A DNA stretch of 47,511 bases, taken from Sperchopsis tessellata. Its lineage: Eukaryota; Arthropoda; Insecta; Coleoptera; Hydrophilidae. Below, piece after piece: positions 18,441 through 29,472 of the stretch. Where the stretch lies: the NCBI GenBank assembly GCA_033557685.1, contig JAWQRN010000039.1:1-47511 (forward strand), read 5' to 3'. The notes beneath the pieces are model-generated. The model was given only the letters and a program-made list of their open reading frames with translations. It made no database searches and was not told where the DNA came from. Position 1 is the first letter of the stretch, and each line of letters opens with the position of its first letter. The position numbers and the translations under genes are program-made.

Positions 18441-20063
18441 AGATGGTTTATTTACCTTTTCTCACTAATATCGCTATTATATGTGGGAAAATATAAAAGT
18501 TAGGCATTTGCTGATGTATTTGTATATACAAAAACATTTTAATTAGAATTTTTTTTTTAATTCAATGAAAGAGCAGTTCCACATTGAAAACAGTTAAAAA
18601 CTTTATTTTGCAATAACACAGATATTTGCAGTTCATCTGTGTTCAACATCAACACAAGAACAAATGTTTACAACAAAAAAGTCAAAAGTTATTTCCTTCA
18701 AAATTGCAGAGTGCTCAGCCACAATATTCATTGTAATAGTTGTCGGTTGTTTTCACAAACACACTGTTTTTCACTTGTTTTCATTTATAAATTATGTAAA
18801 GTAGATTTTTATTTAAAAAACATTGCATTTCAATGAAATTTTTGCCATTGTTTCACCACCTGTGCTCTAGGGCAAATACACAAAAATGATGTGAGCAGCT
18901 TCAATCTAGAAGCTACACTTCAAACGCCTTGTTTCTTTTCATTATAAAGAAATGGAGTTCAAACTAGTCAAAAATGGAAATTTTAACTTTTGGATTGAGA
19001 TTTTAGCAAATAGAGGAGCTAATATAGTGGCAATTTAAAAGAAATATTAGGGTAGTGGGAGAGTAATAAGTGCTCTGATAATTTTGAATTTACTGATAAT
19101 AACTAAGTTATCATTTTTTATGGAATATATGCATGTTGTTATCAAACTGATTAGAAAATATTTTATATGAATTAAATTTATCAGTGGAACAGCATAAAAT
19201 CTAACTTCCCTAATTACACAGTATTATCTACAACTACCCTATCGGATATTGGATTTTAAATAGTTTGTTTACTTATGATTTTTAACGTTAATCTCATACA
19301 CATAATTGTATAATTAACAAACTTAGTACTGAAAAACCAACAATGAATTGAATAAAACACAATACAATTTACGTACGTGATGAAAGATAACCTTACACCT
19401 CATAGTTACTACGATTTTATAATTAAGTAGTTTCTACGTATTTTTGCTGTTGATGGAGTTCCAGCTGCGGTAGTTTAAGCATTACTATTTTAAAACAAGA
19501 GCATTTTAAATTCCTGCTAATATATGAATTGGATAGTCTGAAACAGACTTATAGAAAGTTTATGCAACCAAAAGAGATAAATGAATTCTCCATGTTGTTA
19601 ATCCACTGTGTTCAACCAGATTTTCTAAAGTTTGCTAAATGCTTTGGCTAGTCTCATGTATTGTAGACGATTTAAAAAAAAAATTCTAATTACAGTTGAA
19701 ACACAAGATGCAGAAATATTATGAGATGATTCCCAGGGTTGATTATTAGCAATAGCAGCGATAAAGGTCAAAGATAACAAAATTCAAATAAAAAGTTCAG
19801 ATACAATTAATTCAGCCCTTTTCGATACTGTCACCTGATTGAAGTAATAAGACAAACACAGTGACGCATTATTATAACTTGACGGTAAAAGCCAAAGAGA
19901 CAAACCATTATTATCTCGGAATTGGTTATCTTCACAAGAGTTGATGCAAGGAAAGAGGTAGAGAAACAGCTACTCATATTTCTTTTGTTAGGGGAAGTTG
20001 AAATAAGAAATGCTGTGCAATATTTAAGATACGAAATTTTAAATGCTATTATTTTTTAAATTT
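18441..20063. other. Gene-free stretch
   Basis: AT-rich. Contains a small perfect hairpin AACACAGAT/ATCTGTGTT (18615-18623, 18635-18643). No genes recognised. Confidence 0.45.
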
Positions 20064-20734
20064 TTTATTGAAACACTTGAATATATAACCTCCTCTTTGT
20101 CTATTATGCTCTTATATATGGCAAACTCTATTTTTAAGAATGAAACTACCTTTTAGCGTAAATAGATTTTCATAAATCATCAAGTTTTAATAACATAAAA
20201 TATTATTTTAAGAATCTCTACATCAAATTAATATTTGCAAAATAGGCAAATAAATCTATTGTACGATATTGTCTGCTTCATAAACCACAGTTTTTGTATA
20301 TTCCTTTCAACAGGATACAATTGATATAAAAATTAGTTTTTAATTTTTTGATTTTGAAACCTTAATATGTAAGTTGATTTCTAAAAATAAGTTTAGTTGA
20401 TATTGTTGGTAATGTTTTAACTGTTTGCTATTGCTTTTATATATCATCGAATATCTTATTTTGGTGCCTATATATTTACTGAAATATTTTTTGAAATAGA
20501 AGCATTTTCTGCAGTTTGAGGTAAAAAATAGATCTTCTTTGGAGAGTACTCTAAAATTTGTTGAAAATAAGTTACAATTGTTACAGTACAGGAGTTACAC
20601 TGATTTAAAATGCTAGTTTTTCTTATGATCTCAGATATTTGCAAAATGCAAAATTTGTGCACAAAATAATATTTTATAACTGTAAGAGAACGTTCTCATC
20701 ATATTTAAAAAATTTAAGATAGCTTTTTCCAAAT
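20064..20734 (-). other. Probable Pak3 3' UTR with AATAAA at its end
   Basis: AT-rich sequence after the Pak3 stop. The first minus-strand AATAAA I see is at 20069-20064, which would give a 3' UTR of about 670 bases. No coding sequence. Confidence 0.4.
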
Positions 20735-21755
20735 TTAAGTTTTGTGTAAGATTTTTTTTGCAGCCTTAATTAATGGTGTGAGGGTACTCAATTCCATTTT
20801 ATTTTCCAAGAATGGATGCCTCAGTAACTCAGCAGCTGATGCTCTTTTCGCGACATCGACTTGCAAACAGTCATCAATAAAACTTTGTAAGACAGGAGAT
20901 AATGTAGACCACCTAGGAATATGTGGTCTGCCATTAGCTGCTATTAGATATAAGGCTCTTAAAGGTGGTTCTCTAAGATACGGGGGCTCACCTTCAAGCA
21001 TCTCAATAGCCATAATCCCTAAAGACCATATATCTACTTTCTTACCATATTGTTTCCTTGTAACCACTTCAGGCGCCATCCAATATGGAGTGCCAACCAT
21101 AGTTTCCCTCTTTTCATCACCAACAACATTTGCACAAAAACCAAAATCAGTTACCTTAACGGTACCATCCATTCCTAATAATATATTATCTGATTTTATG
21201 TCTCTATGAATAGTTCCTCTGGAATGTAAATAATTAACAGCTTGTAATACTTCATGACAAACGGCTGCTATTTGCCCTTCTTTCATAACAGTTTCTGTTA
21301 CTACATCAGTAAGTGGGCCGCCATCAAGCAATTCCATCACAACCCACAAGTGATCATCATAAACAATAAAAGCTTCCAAAAAGTTAACCAGATTCACATG
21401 TTTAAAGTCCCTTAGAATTTTTATTTCACTTAACAATAGTTCCTTTCGATTCTGCTTTGTCATGTCTATATCTTTGATAGCAACTTGCTTTGAATTTTTT
21501 CTATCAGTTGCTACAAAAACTATACCTGAAGCACCAGAGCCTAAGTCTTTATTGTTTCTCATGTAGCGGTCTAAAGGATTTCCTGGGTTGCATATTCTTT
21601 TTAATTCCTGTATATAATCACCATCACACGTCATGTCCTCTTGAGTTTTCCTTCTTAGTATTGGACTTTCTTCATCAATTTTAAGGTCATCAACGCTCTT
21701 CGCTAAATTTTTTACATTTATCTTTTTTGGTGGTAAAGCAGGGAGTGTCTCTGCC
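20735..21755 (-). CDS. Pak3: Pak3-like p21-activated kinase, exon 2 (kinase domain)
   Basis: Terminal exon of a STE20-group serine/threonine kinase that acts downstream of Rac/Cdc42 on the actin cytoskeleton. It starts after the acceptor TATTTTTCAG (21756-21758) with one base that completes the split codon of exon 1. In the joined protein: G-loop LGSGASGIVF at about 212-221, catalytic Lys about 235 in VAIKDID, HRDIKSDN from about 324, DFGFCAN from about 344, activation-loop Thr about 359 in TMVGTPYWMAPE. All catalytic residues are present. GGPLTDVVTETVMKE and GDEKRETMVGTPYWMAPEVV point to group I PAKs; overall wording fits Drosophila Pak3 better than Pak. It ends KAAKKILHKT. Convergent with MTRR. 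Confidence 0.93.
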
Positions 21756-22899
21756 CTGAAAAATATAGTAGTAACAATTAGAGAATATTTTTTATAAAAG
21801 ACTATTGTATAAATATTTAATTACATTAAAAATAGGCAGTATGAGATAGTGGGCCATTGTAAAGTATAATGTGTCATAACTAGGTAGGATATTAAATTTC
21901 ATTACTCGTTCTATTGTTGAATTACTCTCAAATCCCTTTTTGAGAGGTTATAAGAAAATATAGAATATAGCGATAACATACTTTGCAGTGGTTCAAATAA
22001 AATTCATATTGGATACAGCTTTAGTGTGCCACCAGTTAGTACAAAAATTTACAGTGTACACTAACAGAAGACACTGCTAGTAGGATAATGAGGTGAATTG
22101 TCAATATGGTAATTTTTTTACATTACTCCGAAAGTGAATGAACTGAACAAATGAAGTGACAACACATTCATGAAGCAATTTCTTAAATTTAAAAGACGAA
22201 TAATTAAAATCGGTACACCACAAGTCTATCAAGGATTCGACAAAAAAGTGATTAAAATATTTAGTGGTAGGAAATTTATTCCATAGAAGAGATCAGAATT
22301 TCTCAAAATTTTGATGGAAAGGCTTAAAGAATGTGAAAATTTATAAATGTATCAACTAGAGAGTAGACCAAATAAATTTTCAACTACTTTACAGTTCCTT
22401 AAAATACTTTATTTGGAGATTTTAAATTTGCAAAAAATAGTGAATATAAAAATAATTTTGTCAAACAAACAAGATATATCTTTAACAAATGCAAATATAC
22501 AAGTATAATATACCACATTGTTTATAATGCTTATTATAAAAACAAAATTAATAAAGGTTGATTTGGAAAATTTATAATAAATTGTAGATTAATAATATGC
22601 CTACGCCACTGTTGGCAGTATTTTATTTTTGTGCAAAAATGTTAATGTGTAAAACAAAGTTTGAATTTGAATACTGCTGTTTGTGATGTTCATGGTACAT
22701 TTTTATTTTCGTTAGGTTTAAGTTTGGTGTTTTGTATCAAAAGGAAGTTGGCTATAGAAAGGGATGCTACTACACTAAATAGCACCCACCATGTACCATT
22801 CTGTAGATAGCTTTCAATTGTGTATTAATTTTTACCGTAAGTTAAATTGTAAATAATAGTTAAAAGTTAAAATAACTTTTATCTGAGTGTATTATTGAA
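21756..22899. other. Pak3 intron, proximal part
   Basis: AT-rich intron. Possibly holds the 5' part of the Penelope-like element that becomes readable from about 22900. No further exon is needed, because exons 1 and 2 join in phase. Confidence 0.5.
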
Positions 22900-24600
22900 G
22901 ACATTACACTATTGTGCTCAGAAATTTTGGATCGGAAGGATCTACTTGTTGGGCCTACATATATAGGGACGAAGGATATACCCCAACTTTACTAGACAAT
23001 GAAAAATAATCTTTATTATGAATGTAAATGTTACCTATATTGGAGAATTAAAAGACATTTTTGTTGTTTTGATCTTTGTAAATATTAGCAACTTTATATG
23101 ATAAATTTCCAACAAATGGTATGGAACACCAAGCTAAACAAACAACAGTACCAGAAGAAATACGATAGCAAAGTTGTTTATAGATACTATCAATTTCAGG
23201 ATAAAAAGTTTTGATAGAAAAACCATTATAGGTGCTTGTTTTATAATGATTTTGATTTCCATCTGAAAAGCATGGTAGTTGAGAGTTCTGATGATCTCTT
23301 TTTATTTCTTAGTTTAGATGAAATTGTCATTAAGAAAAATTTTCCGTGTTAGATATGTAGAAGATATTTATTGCTTGATACTAGGCTATTCGTCTTATGT
23401 TGCCCTTCTAAATTGAATTGACATCATAAGAATGTAAATGTCACTGCTGAACTGGAAAAAGAAGGTTAAATTAATATGTTAAATTAATCTATTATTCAAC
23501 ATAACCACAACTTTAAGTATGAAATGTATAGGAAACCCACTCATACTGACACCTCTAACCACCATCTGATACACTACAAATTTTCCTTTTTTAGACTACT
23601 ATGCTTTTCTGATAGAATTTAAAATCATTTTAAAAATTGCATCTAATAATGGTTTTCCTGTCGATGTAATTTGAAAACTTTTAATTGTAAAATTGATAGT
23701 ATTTATAAACTATTTTACTATCATATATCTTCTGGTACTGCTGATTGTTCAGCTTGTTGCTTCTATATAATAATTTCCCGCTGTGGGCGCGATGTCGGGC
23801 ACCGGAGGTGTTGCTGTATTCAGAGGCAGTAAGAGGGCTTTGCTGCCCCCGAGGCGTTCATGTCCACAGGAGAAGTAGGAGGCGTTAGCTGTTCTGAGAG
23901 ACAGTAAGAGAGCGTTGCTGGCCCCGAGGGCAGTAGGAAGGCTTTGAGGAGCAAGTGAGCAATAAGAAGGCGTTAAAAAAATTTGGGAAACTATGTCCTA
24001 TAACTTTTGTTGGAAGTTTATATAAAATTGCCAATATTTTTAAAGATCAAAATATTGGCATATAATAGAAAAAAATCTTTTAATACCATCGACTTAGTTT
24101 AGTTTATTGTTAACAACATTGTTTAAAATTAAGTGAAAGTGGAGTATATACTTTGTCCTGTCATAATTGGGATGCCACTTAAGTAGGCGAAACAGGTAGA
24201 TCCTTCTCATCCAGAATTTCTGATTATAATAGTATTAGTGGATGTGATTCAAATTCAAACTTTGCTTTACACATTTTTAAACAAATTCATATAACAGAGG
24301 CAAAAAATGAAATATTGTCAAAATTTTCAGATTTGTCTATCAGTAAAAGCTCCATTGTAAATTTAAACGATCAAATTAATTGTATGTATTCTTGTTTCAT
24401 CAATGTGAATTTTTGTCAATCATTGGGTCTTCTACTTAATTTATTTAAGGCATATGCTGGTATAGACATTTTTCTAGGAAATTAAATTCTGAACAGAAAA
24501 GGTATTATAAAATTTTTCCTGTAGCTGACAAAAACAATTCAATGTATAATGAGTAAAGATAATTGGAAATATGAGCAAAAAAACTTTACATGGCAGAAAT
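22900..24600 (+). mobile_element. Penelope-like retroelement (RT plus GIY-YIG), dead, in Pak3 intron
   Basis: Antisense to Pak3. RYVEDIYCL (23351-23377) matches the RT active-site region, with VED instead of VDD. FKYEMYRKPTHTDTSNHH (about 23513-23566) matches the conserved YRKPTxTDT block. SLYKIANIFKDQNIGI (about 24012-24060) matches the linker. SGVYTLSCHNWDAT, stop, VGETGRSF (24138-24206) is the GIY-YIG endonuclease core, with the central Tyr codon now TAA (24180-24182). Frameshifts occur throughout. A GC-rich segment interrupts it at 23770-23985. Confidence 0.8.
23770..23985. repeat. GC-rich degenerate tandem repeat inside the Penelope-like element
   Basis: AGAGGCAGTAAGAGGGC (about 23821) with TTTGCTGCCCCCGAGG, then GAGACAGTAAGAGAGC (about 23901) with GTTGCTGGCCCCGAGG, then a shorter CAGTAGGAAGGCTTTGAGG. 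The period is roughly 75-80 bp for two copies plus a partial third. Far GC-richer than anything nearby. Not recognised. Confidence 0.6.
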
Positions 24601-25266
24601 TCGGACATTTTTATAAAGATATGTTAATAATGAAAAAGTGAAAAATTAATAAATAGTTATCTTGAAAAATGGACCGTATATACTTTGGAATAATCCACTT
24701 TTCAAATCTAGTATAGTTATTAGATGATGTGGACAATATAAGAAGTTTGATGTTAAAAAAAGTTTGTGACCAGTATATATGCAAAAGATGAAAGGACTGC
24801 ACCTACTGATGCTCTGTGGATGATAGGAAAGAAGGATATTGACTATTACATAGGATAATATATGTAAACTTTTAGGGTATGTTAAAGAAAAACAAAATTA
24901 AAGTACTTTTTATATTTAATTTAAAGTACAAAATAAAAATTTAATGATATTACATGAGAAACAATAGGGAATGATTCTACTAAAGTAAAACATAAACTTT
25001 GATCTATATACAAAAAAGACTAGAAACGAGGTATTGGCACAGCACAATCTTTAATTAATGTAGGATATTCAACATTACTATTCTACAAAGATGAAATATA
25101 GTATTACTTGTACCAATAAAATCAATCAAATAAGAAACCATTAATTCAAATAAGTTTAAATAGTATAACAAAGGTAACCACTATTTTTTTATATTTATCT
25201 AAAAAGCTTATCTTGTATACTTGCATTTATAAAATCATGATAGATAAAATCAAAACAAAAACCTAC
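24601..25266. other. Pak3 intron, distal part
   Basis: AT-rich intron next to the exon 1 donor. Nothing recognised. Confidence 0.5.
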
Positions 25267-25688
25267 CTATTGGATATTTCTGGTAAATTTGATGGATCTA
25301 AATATTTAACACTTTCATCTGATATATCAGAATCTTTGCTTTTATGGGCATTTTTGTAATTCATGTATTCGTCCATAGCCTCCGTTTCTTCAACAATATC
25401 TCGTTCAGTAATGAAAGGCTTGAACTCTTGGGGTTCATCTCTCTTCTTAATGGAATAATTATAATACTTAACAGCTTGTAATACAGCATCTGGGTTGTTA
25501 CTTTGTTCCGCCTTTGTGATTTGGTTTCCAATTTGTCGCATCCATGCTGTCGGTAAACCAACCAACTCTCCATCAACATTTTTACTGACATGTATGTCAT
25601 GTATTACGTTCGTTGGGGGTCCTATAACGGAGGCCCCCCTTTCTTCACCTCTTGGAGAGTCTTTTTTGAAGTACTTCATGAAATTCAT
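25267..25688 (-). CDS. Pak3: Pak3-like kinase, exon 1 (CRIB domain)
   Basis: First coding exon, 140 codons plus two bases, starting MNFMKYFKKD and ending at the donor GTAGGT (25266-25261). It joins exon 2 in phase through a split Arg codon. Residues 22-49 form the Rac/Cdc42-binding CRIB motif: IGPPTNVIHDIHV, then GELVGLPTAW. Compared with the consensus I-S-x-P-x(2-4)-F-x-H-x-x-H-V-G, this copy has Gly for Ser, Val/Ile where Phe is usual, and Ser for the last Gly. It continues with FKPFITERDIVEETEAMDEY. The product is about 480 residues, compact for a group I PAK. No proline-rich Nck-binding motif is seen N-terminally, which fits Pak3. Confidence 0.9.
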
Positions 25689-26090
25689 GATTGTAAATTA
25701 AGTGAATATTGCATATAATAAATTTATTAAGGCACTTAGCACTATTGGTCACACTAAAACCACATTTATAATATTATTTCATATCTTTAAGGAGTGGTTT
25801 TTCACTGTTTTCTACGATTGGTAAAACCCACTAGGTGGGGATTTGGGATGACAAATGACATATGTCATCGTGCGCACTCGTACCAACTATTATATATTCA
25901 GGGATACCAACTAAAAGTTGTAAATTATTACTGAATAAAAGACCAACTACTGCACTTTTTAAAATACTTTTAGCACGAAGTGGTAGCAGGTTTCTATCAA
26001 TATTCGCTTCGTAAGTACGTATAGCACTCTTGTGCGCGATTTGTAGAATATGTTTAGTAGAGTAACTCGAAGTGCGATTTAACACAATGG
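25689..26090 (-). promoter_or_regulatory. Pak3 5' UTR / promoter candidate with perfect palindrome
   Basis: GC-richer than its surroundings. Contains the 14-bp perfect palindrome ATGACATATGTCAT (25855-25868) about 170 bp upstream of the Pak3 start, with an E-box-like CATATG centre. An 84-codon minus-strand ORF (25831-26085) shows no recognised domain and is probably UTR. Confidence 0.35.
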
Positions 26091-26207
26091 ACGTTCAATT
26101 AAAAATAGCTAAATGGGCTCAGGGATGGCTAGTATGTTAAATTCAGCTATGTACTAAATATCACATTCAAGTTTAGGTGAACACTTATTTCCACTGAATT
26201 GAAACAT

Positions 26208-26455
26208 TCTCAAGATATGTAGCTTTCAAAATTGCTAGGAATCATTATACGTAGATTTCCACGGCCACAGTAGATGAAATCTTCAGGTTTTCCGGGAGAT
26301 GAACATGTGTTGTATTTACTTCTTTCCGACATTTCTTCCACCATTAAAGGGGACATTATCAAGTATGTAGCTCCCAAATGCCAATACTCGGTTAACTCCC
26401 GGAAAACATGAAGTTATCTACTGTGCCTGTGGAAGTCTACGTACAGAATTAATAG
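26208..26455. repeat. Palindromic-family element copy upstream of Pak3
   Basis: Outer arms 26249-26298 and 26396-26443 are reverse complements with mismatches: TACGTAGATTTCCACGG against CTGTGGAAGTCTACGTA, and TTCAGGTTTTCCGGGAG against CTCCCGGAAAACATGAA. The centre has diverged GACATTTCTTCCACCATT and GGGGACATTATCAAGTATG, matching the element at 17151. A copy of the tandem unit (ATGTAGCTTTCAAAATTGC) precedes it. Confidence 0.75.
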
Positions 26456-28009
26456 CTCCATTTTTTAAATCCCTTTTAATAAAAAAATCATATTATAGCA
26501 GGTTAATTGTAGTTAAAAATGAACTTTGAAGGAAATTGTATCATCACAAGTACAATATTGGCATGAAATCATTTACAACCTTTAGTAATAATGATATATA
26601 AATCACTCTAGAAATAATTTTAGACCAAGAGCTCAGATTTAATCCATCAGCTTCTTCTTCTAACACTCCAATTTTATGAATCTGTAAAATAGTTCTATAT
26701 GATAGTATATCTATGCAATATTCGTTGTTATCAGTATCTTATTCGCATTAGTTTTTACAGGTCCTACATTATAAGTTTAATAGCTGGTTGTCATTTATTG
26801 CTGTTTTTTGATGTTACTAGTGGCTTGATCTTGTTGGAATGTACATTTTTAGTATTATGATAGTAATCGTAGGCTTTTGTTGACTCTGTAATAAGAATTT
26901 CTTAGTGTAGTTATCTGTGTTTTTATCAATGTTACCAATGGTTTGTTCTTGTTAGAATATAATTTTTTAGCATTATGGTAGAAATATATAATAACAACTC
27001 TAAGAATATCTGTACAGAATAAAAATATTTTAATTTTATTGAGGGCGATTGCTTTTATCTCTAGTGATTTGATAATGGAAGTGGTTTGTATATTCCATTT
27101 GAAGTCTTCAATAAAACAATAGCAATATATTTCATTTATTATATTTGGAAATATTAAAATATAATCTTTGCATTCGCACAATATTGCATTTTTGCCATTA
27201 AGAATTTAAAACAGAATCATATTTTATTTATTTCACAAATGTTTCCAAAAAATCTAGACATGCATGTCGATGCAAGAATTTAAATTAGGAGATCATTGCA
27301 AAATATGTGTTGCAAACATAATACAACAAGAAATTACACATCAATGTTTGATATTAAAATTTATCAATATGTTAGATAAGTAAAGCACTTATTTAAATTT
27401 TGTAATTACGAATTCACACAATTCTAACATACATGTAAGATTTTTCTGGATTTAATTTAAGCCAATGGTTTCCAGACACTGAAAATTATTACAGTATGCT
27501 TTGAATAGTTAATAATTTTTACATTGTTTAATTTTTATTTCTTAGTGATAATACTTGGGAAATTTAAATAGAACTATTCACAAGGAAACTACACACTAAA
27601 GTTTTATGATTTTAATTCGAAACTAGCACATCAATGATTGCAATTCATCGAGCCTATCGTCATTATTTCAGAAGCAGTACTTTACTGTCACGTTGGATGT
27701 TTAATGGATTTAACCTTGCTGTTGAAAATGTTCCATGTTGTGATTTTATCCGTCATAAATTTCTGTGTAAAAAATATAAATGTTATTAACAACTCAGATT
27801 GTACATTTTTTGCACCTGTAGGATATATTAAATCACCACATTTTAATATGTTTTCACTGTGTATTTAAATATCATATTGCCATAGCAATGTTTTTTCAGC
27901 TGCAATAATACAGTTGATTTAATTCTGATTTAGAGATGTTCATTGGTATTTTCTTCAGAGCATTGTCTCACTATTAACCCTCCTAAGTCATATTCTTGTG
28001 TATGGTGGC
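26456..28009. other. Gene-free stretch with a diverged local duplication
   Basis: AT-rich. About 58 bp at 26811-26868 recurs at 26928-26985 (GATCTTGTTGGAATGTA against GTTCTTGTTAGAATATA), a unit of about 117 bp in two diverged copies. Otherwise nothing recognised. Confidence 0.45.
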
Positions 28010-28821
28010 AGAGGTGGTCGAATGTTGAGTTTGGCTGATAGTATCCTTCAATTTTCGGGCAGGGTTAAGAATCTTGGTGTTCGTATGGAGATTTAAGTTG
28101 CGGATTGCAAGAGCTCACACGTCATTGAAGGCAATTTATCCATATTGTCATTCTATGACGACTTGTTTTCGAAGGTTACTCTGCGACGTTCTTGTTCTTA
28201 GTAATTTTTCTTAATGTGATATTTTTTATGGTCCTTGTCGTGATGGTCATTTAGGATATGAAAAGTTCAAAACTTACGACTACGTATAATTTTTTATATT
28301 TGATGGAAAATGATTGCATATGACTTTTTTCTTTCATAAGCTTATCATCACTGGAACTCCTCCTTATTTATATGAGAGAATTAGTTTTCGTACGGATATT
28401 CACAACTTACGTTTTTGACATCTTGGACTGATATCCACCCTTTGACACAAAAGACAGTGGAATTTTTTAAGAGTTAAAGTTGTTTTCGGTAATTTTTTTC
28501 AAATGCCGTACAAAGGATTATCTCTTTAATTGATTTTAAAGTTTCAATGATCTTCTATGTTGATCTTTTTCATTTATTTTTGCTGATTCATGGATGAAGT
28601 GCCCTCATTTACACATTACATTTCAATTTTATTTTATGTGCCTCATTGCGTATTATATGTTTATAAGATTTTATGTAATTTCCTAATTGTTTGTTTTCAA
28701 AAGCAGGCATCACAAGAAGATTTGGATTGATAAACTGGTTGGTAGAAGATTTGTATATTTATATTTATTGTATATTTTTGTGTGTTGTAATCTTCTGTCA
28801 ATAAATAAACTGAAATGAAAT
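28010..28821 (+). mobile_element. LINE 3' end (CR1/jockey-like), decayed
   Basis: Across frames: LQFSGRVKNLGVRMEI (28046-28093), HTSLKAIYPYCHSMTTCFRR (about 28117-28176), FYGPCRDGH (about 28227-28253), ITGTPPYLYERISFRTDIHN (about 28347-28406). This follows the order VKNLGVxxD / HxxLxxIYPxR / YGPCLDG / TPPYLYERIxFRTDxHN seen in the C-terminal part of arthropod LINEs. The 3' end has short AAATAAACTGAAATGAAAT repeats near 28803-28821. Confidence 0.7.
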
Positions 28822-29236
28822 TTGGGATGTTTTACTTCAACAAGTTTTTGCTAAAGATAAGCCATGTGGTAATGGCAAACTTAATATTTCAATATTAGAA
28901 GTATTTGTAATGATCGCTCAGTACTTATAGTATTAAATAAACTCAACTAAAGAACTTAAATTTTGTATTAAAATAAAATTGTAAAGTAATAATGTTTTAC
29001 AGTTTGGAAATCATGGCTGTAAGCTGTAAGGTTTAGTACATGGAAATATATAATGAATGTGTTGAAAATCTTATTAAATATAAAGAAAAATAAAAAAATA
29101 GAACCCTAAAAATAATATTTATCACTTTTAAAACTCTTAATATAAGAGTTTGTTACAAATAAATAATTGTTAAGAATGTAAATCGTTAACATTATTACAT
29201 TAGAAATATTAATGTACAAACATTGCAGCTGCATAT
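28822..29236. other. Region downstream of the C2orf69 homologue
   Basis: AT-rich, probably its 3' UTR and beyond. The first minus-strand AATAAA overlaps the stop codon of the gene near 29236-29241; others may be used. No coding sequence. Confidence 0.4.
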
Positions 29237-29472
29237 TTATTTTGGTTTTTCGAGAAACTGTGCAGTATTCTTGGTTTTTTCACCTCGAAATACAGTCAGA
29301 ACATCAAAATGGATGAATAAGGTAGGGCACTCATTTTCAAAATGAACAGTTCGATACACTGATGCTCCAAGTCTTTTTAATAAGTCACCGAAGAGCTTTT
29401 CCTCTTTTCTTATCCAAGGACGCCTATCATCTTGAATCTGGTATGGAGTTACATGAATATGAATTCCAATTC
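29237..29472 (-). CDS. C2orf69: C2orf69 (UPF0565) homologue, terminal exon
   Basis: Final exon of a conserved mitochondrial protein with a predicted alpha/beta-hydrolase-like fold. After the acceptor TTTTTACAG it completes a Gly codon and reads IGIHIHVTPYQIQDDRRPWI, then RKEEKLFGDLLKRLGASVYR, then a His-Phe-containing tail (FIHFDVLTVF). The human protein has HTHVTPYQVRDPMRSWIGKE and NHFRVHEVF at the same place. The C-terminal 13 residues or so after VLTVF extend beyond the human end. TAA stop at 29239-29237. Confidence 0.88.

Noticed and set aside
24028..24059. 12-bp perfect hairpin TGCCAATATTTT/AAAATATTGGCA as a regulatory site
   Set aside because: It falls in the Penelope-like reading frame encoding IANIFKDQNI, so the symmetry can come from coding sequence.
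25831..26085. Separate minus-strand gene of 84 residues upstream of Pak3
   Set aside because: No recognisable domain, no splice context, and it lies where the Pak3 5' UTR is expected.
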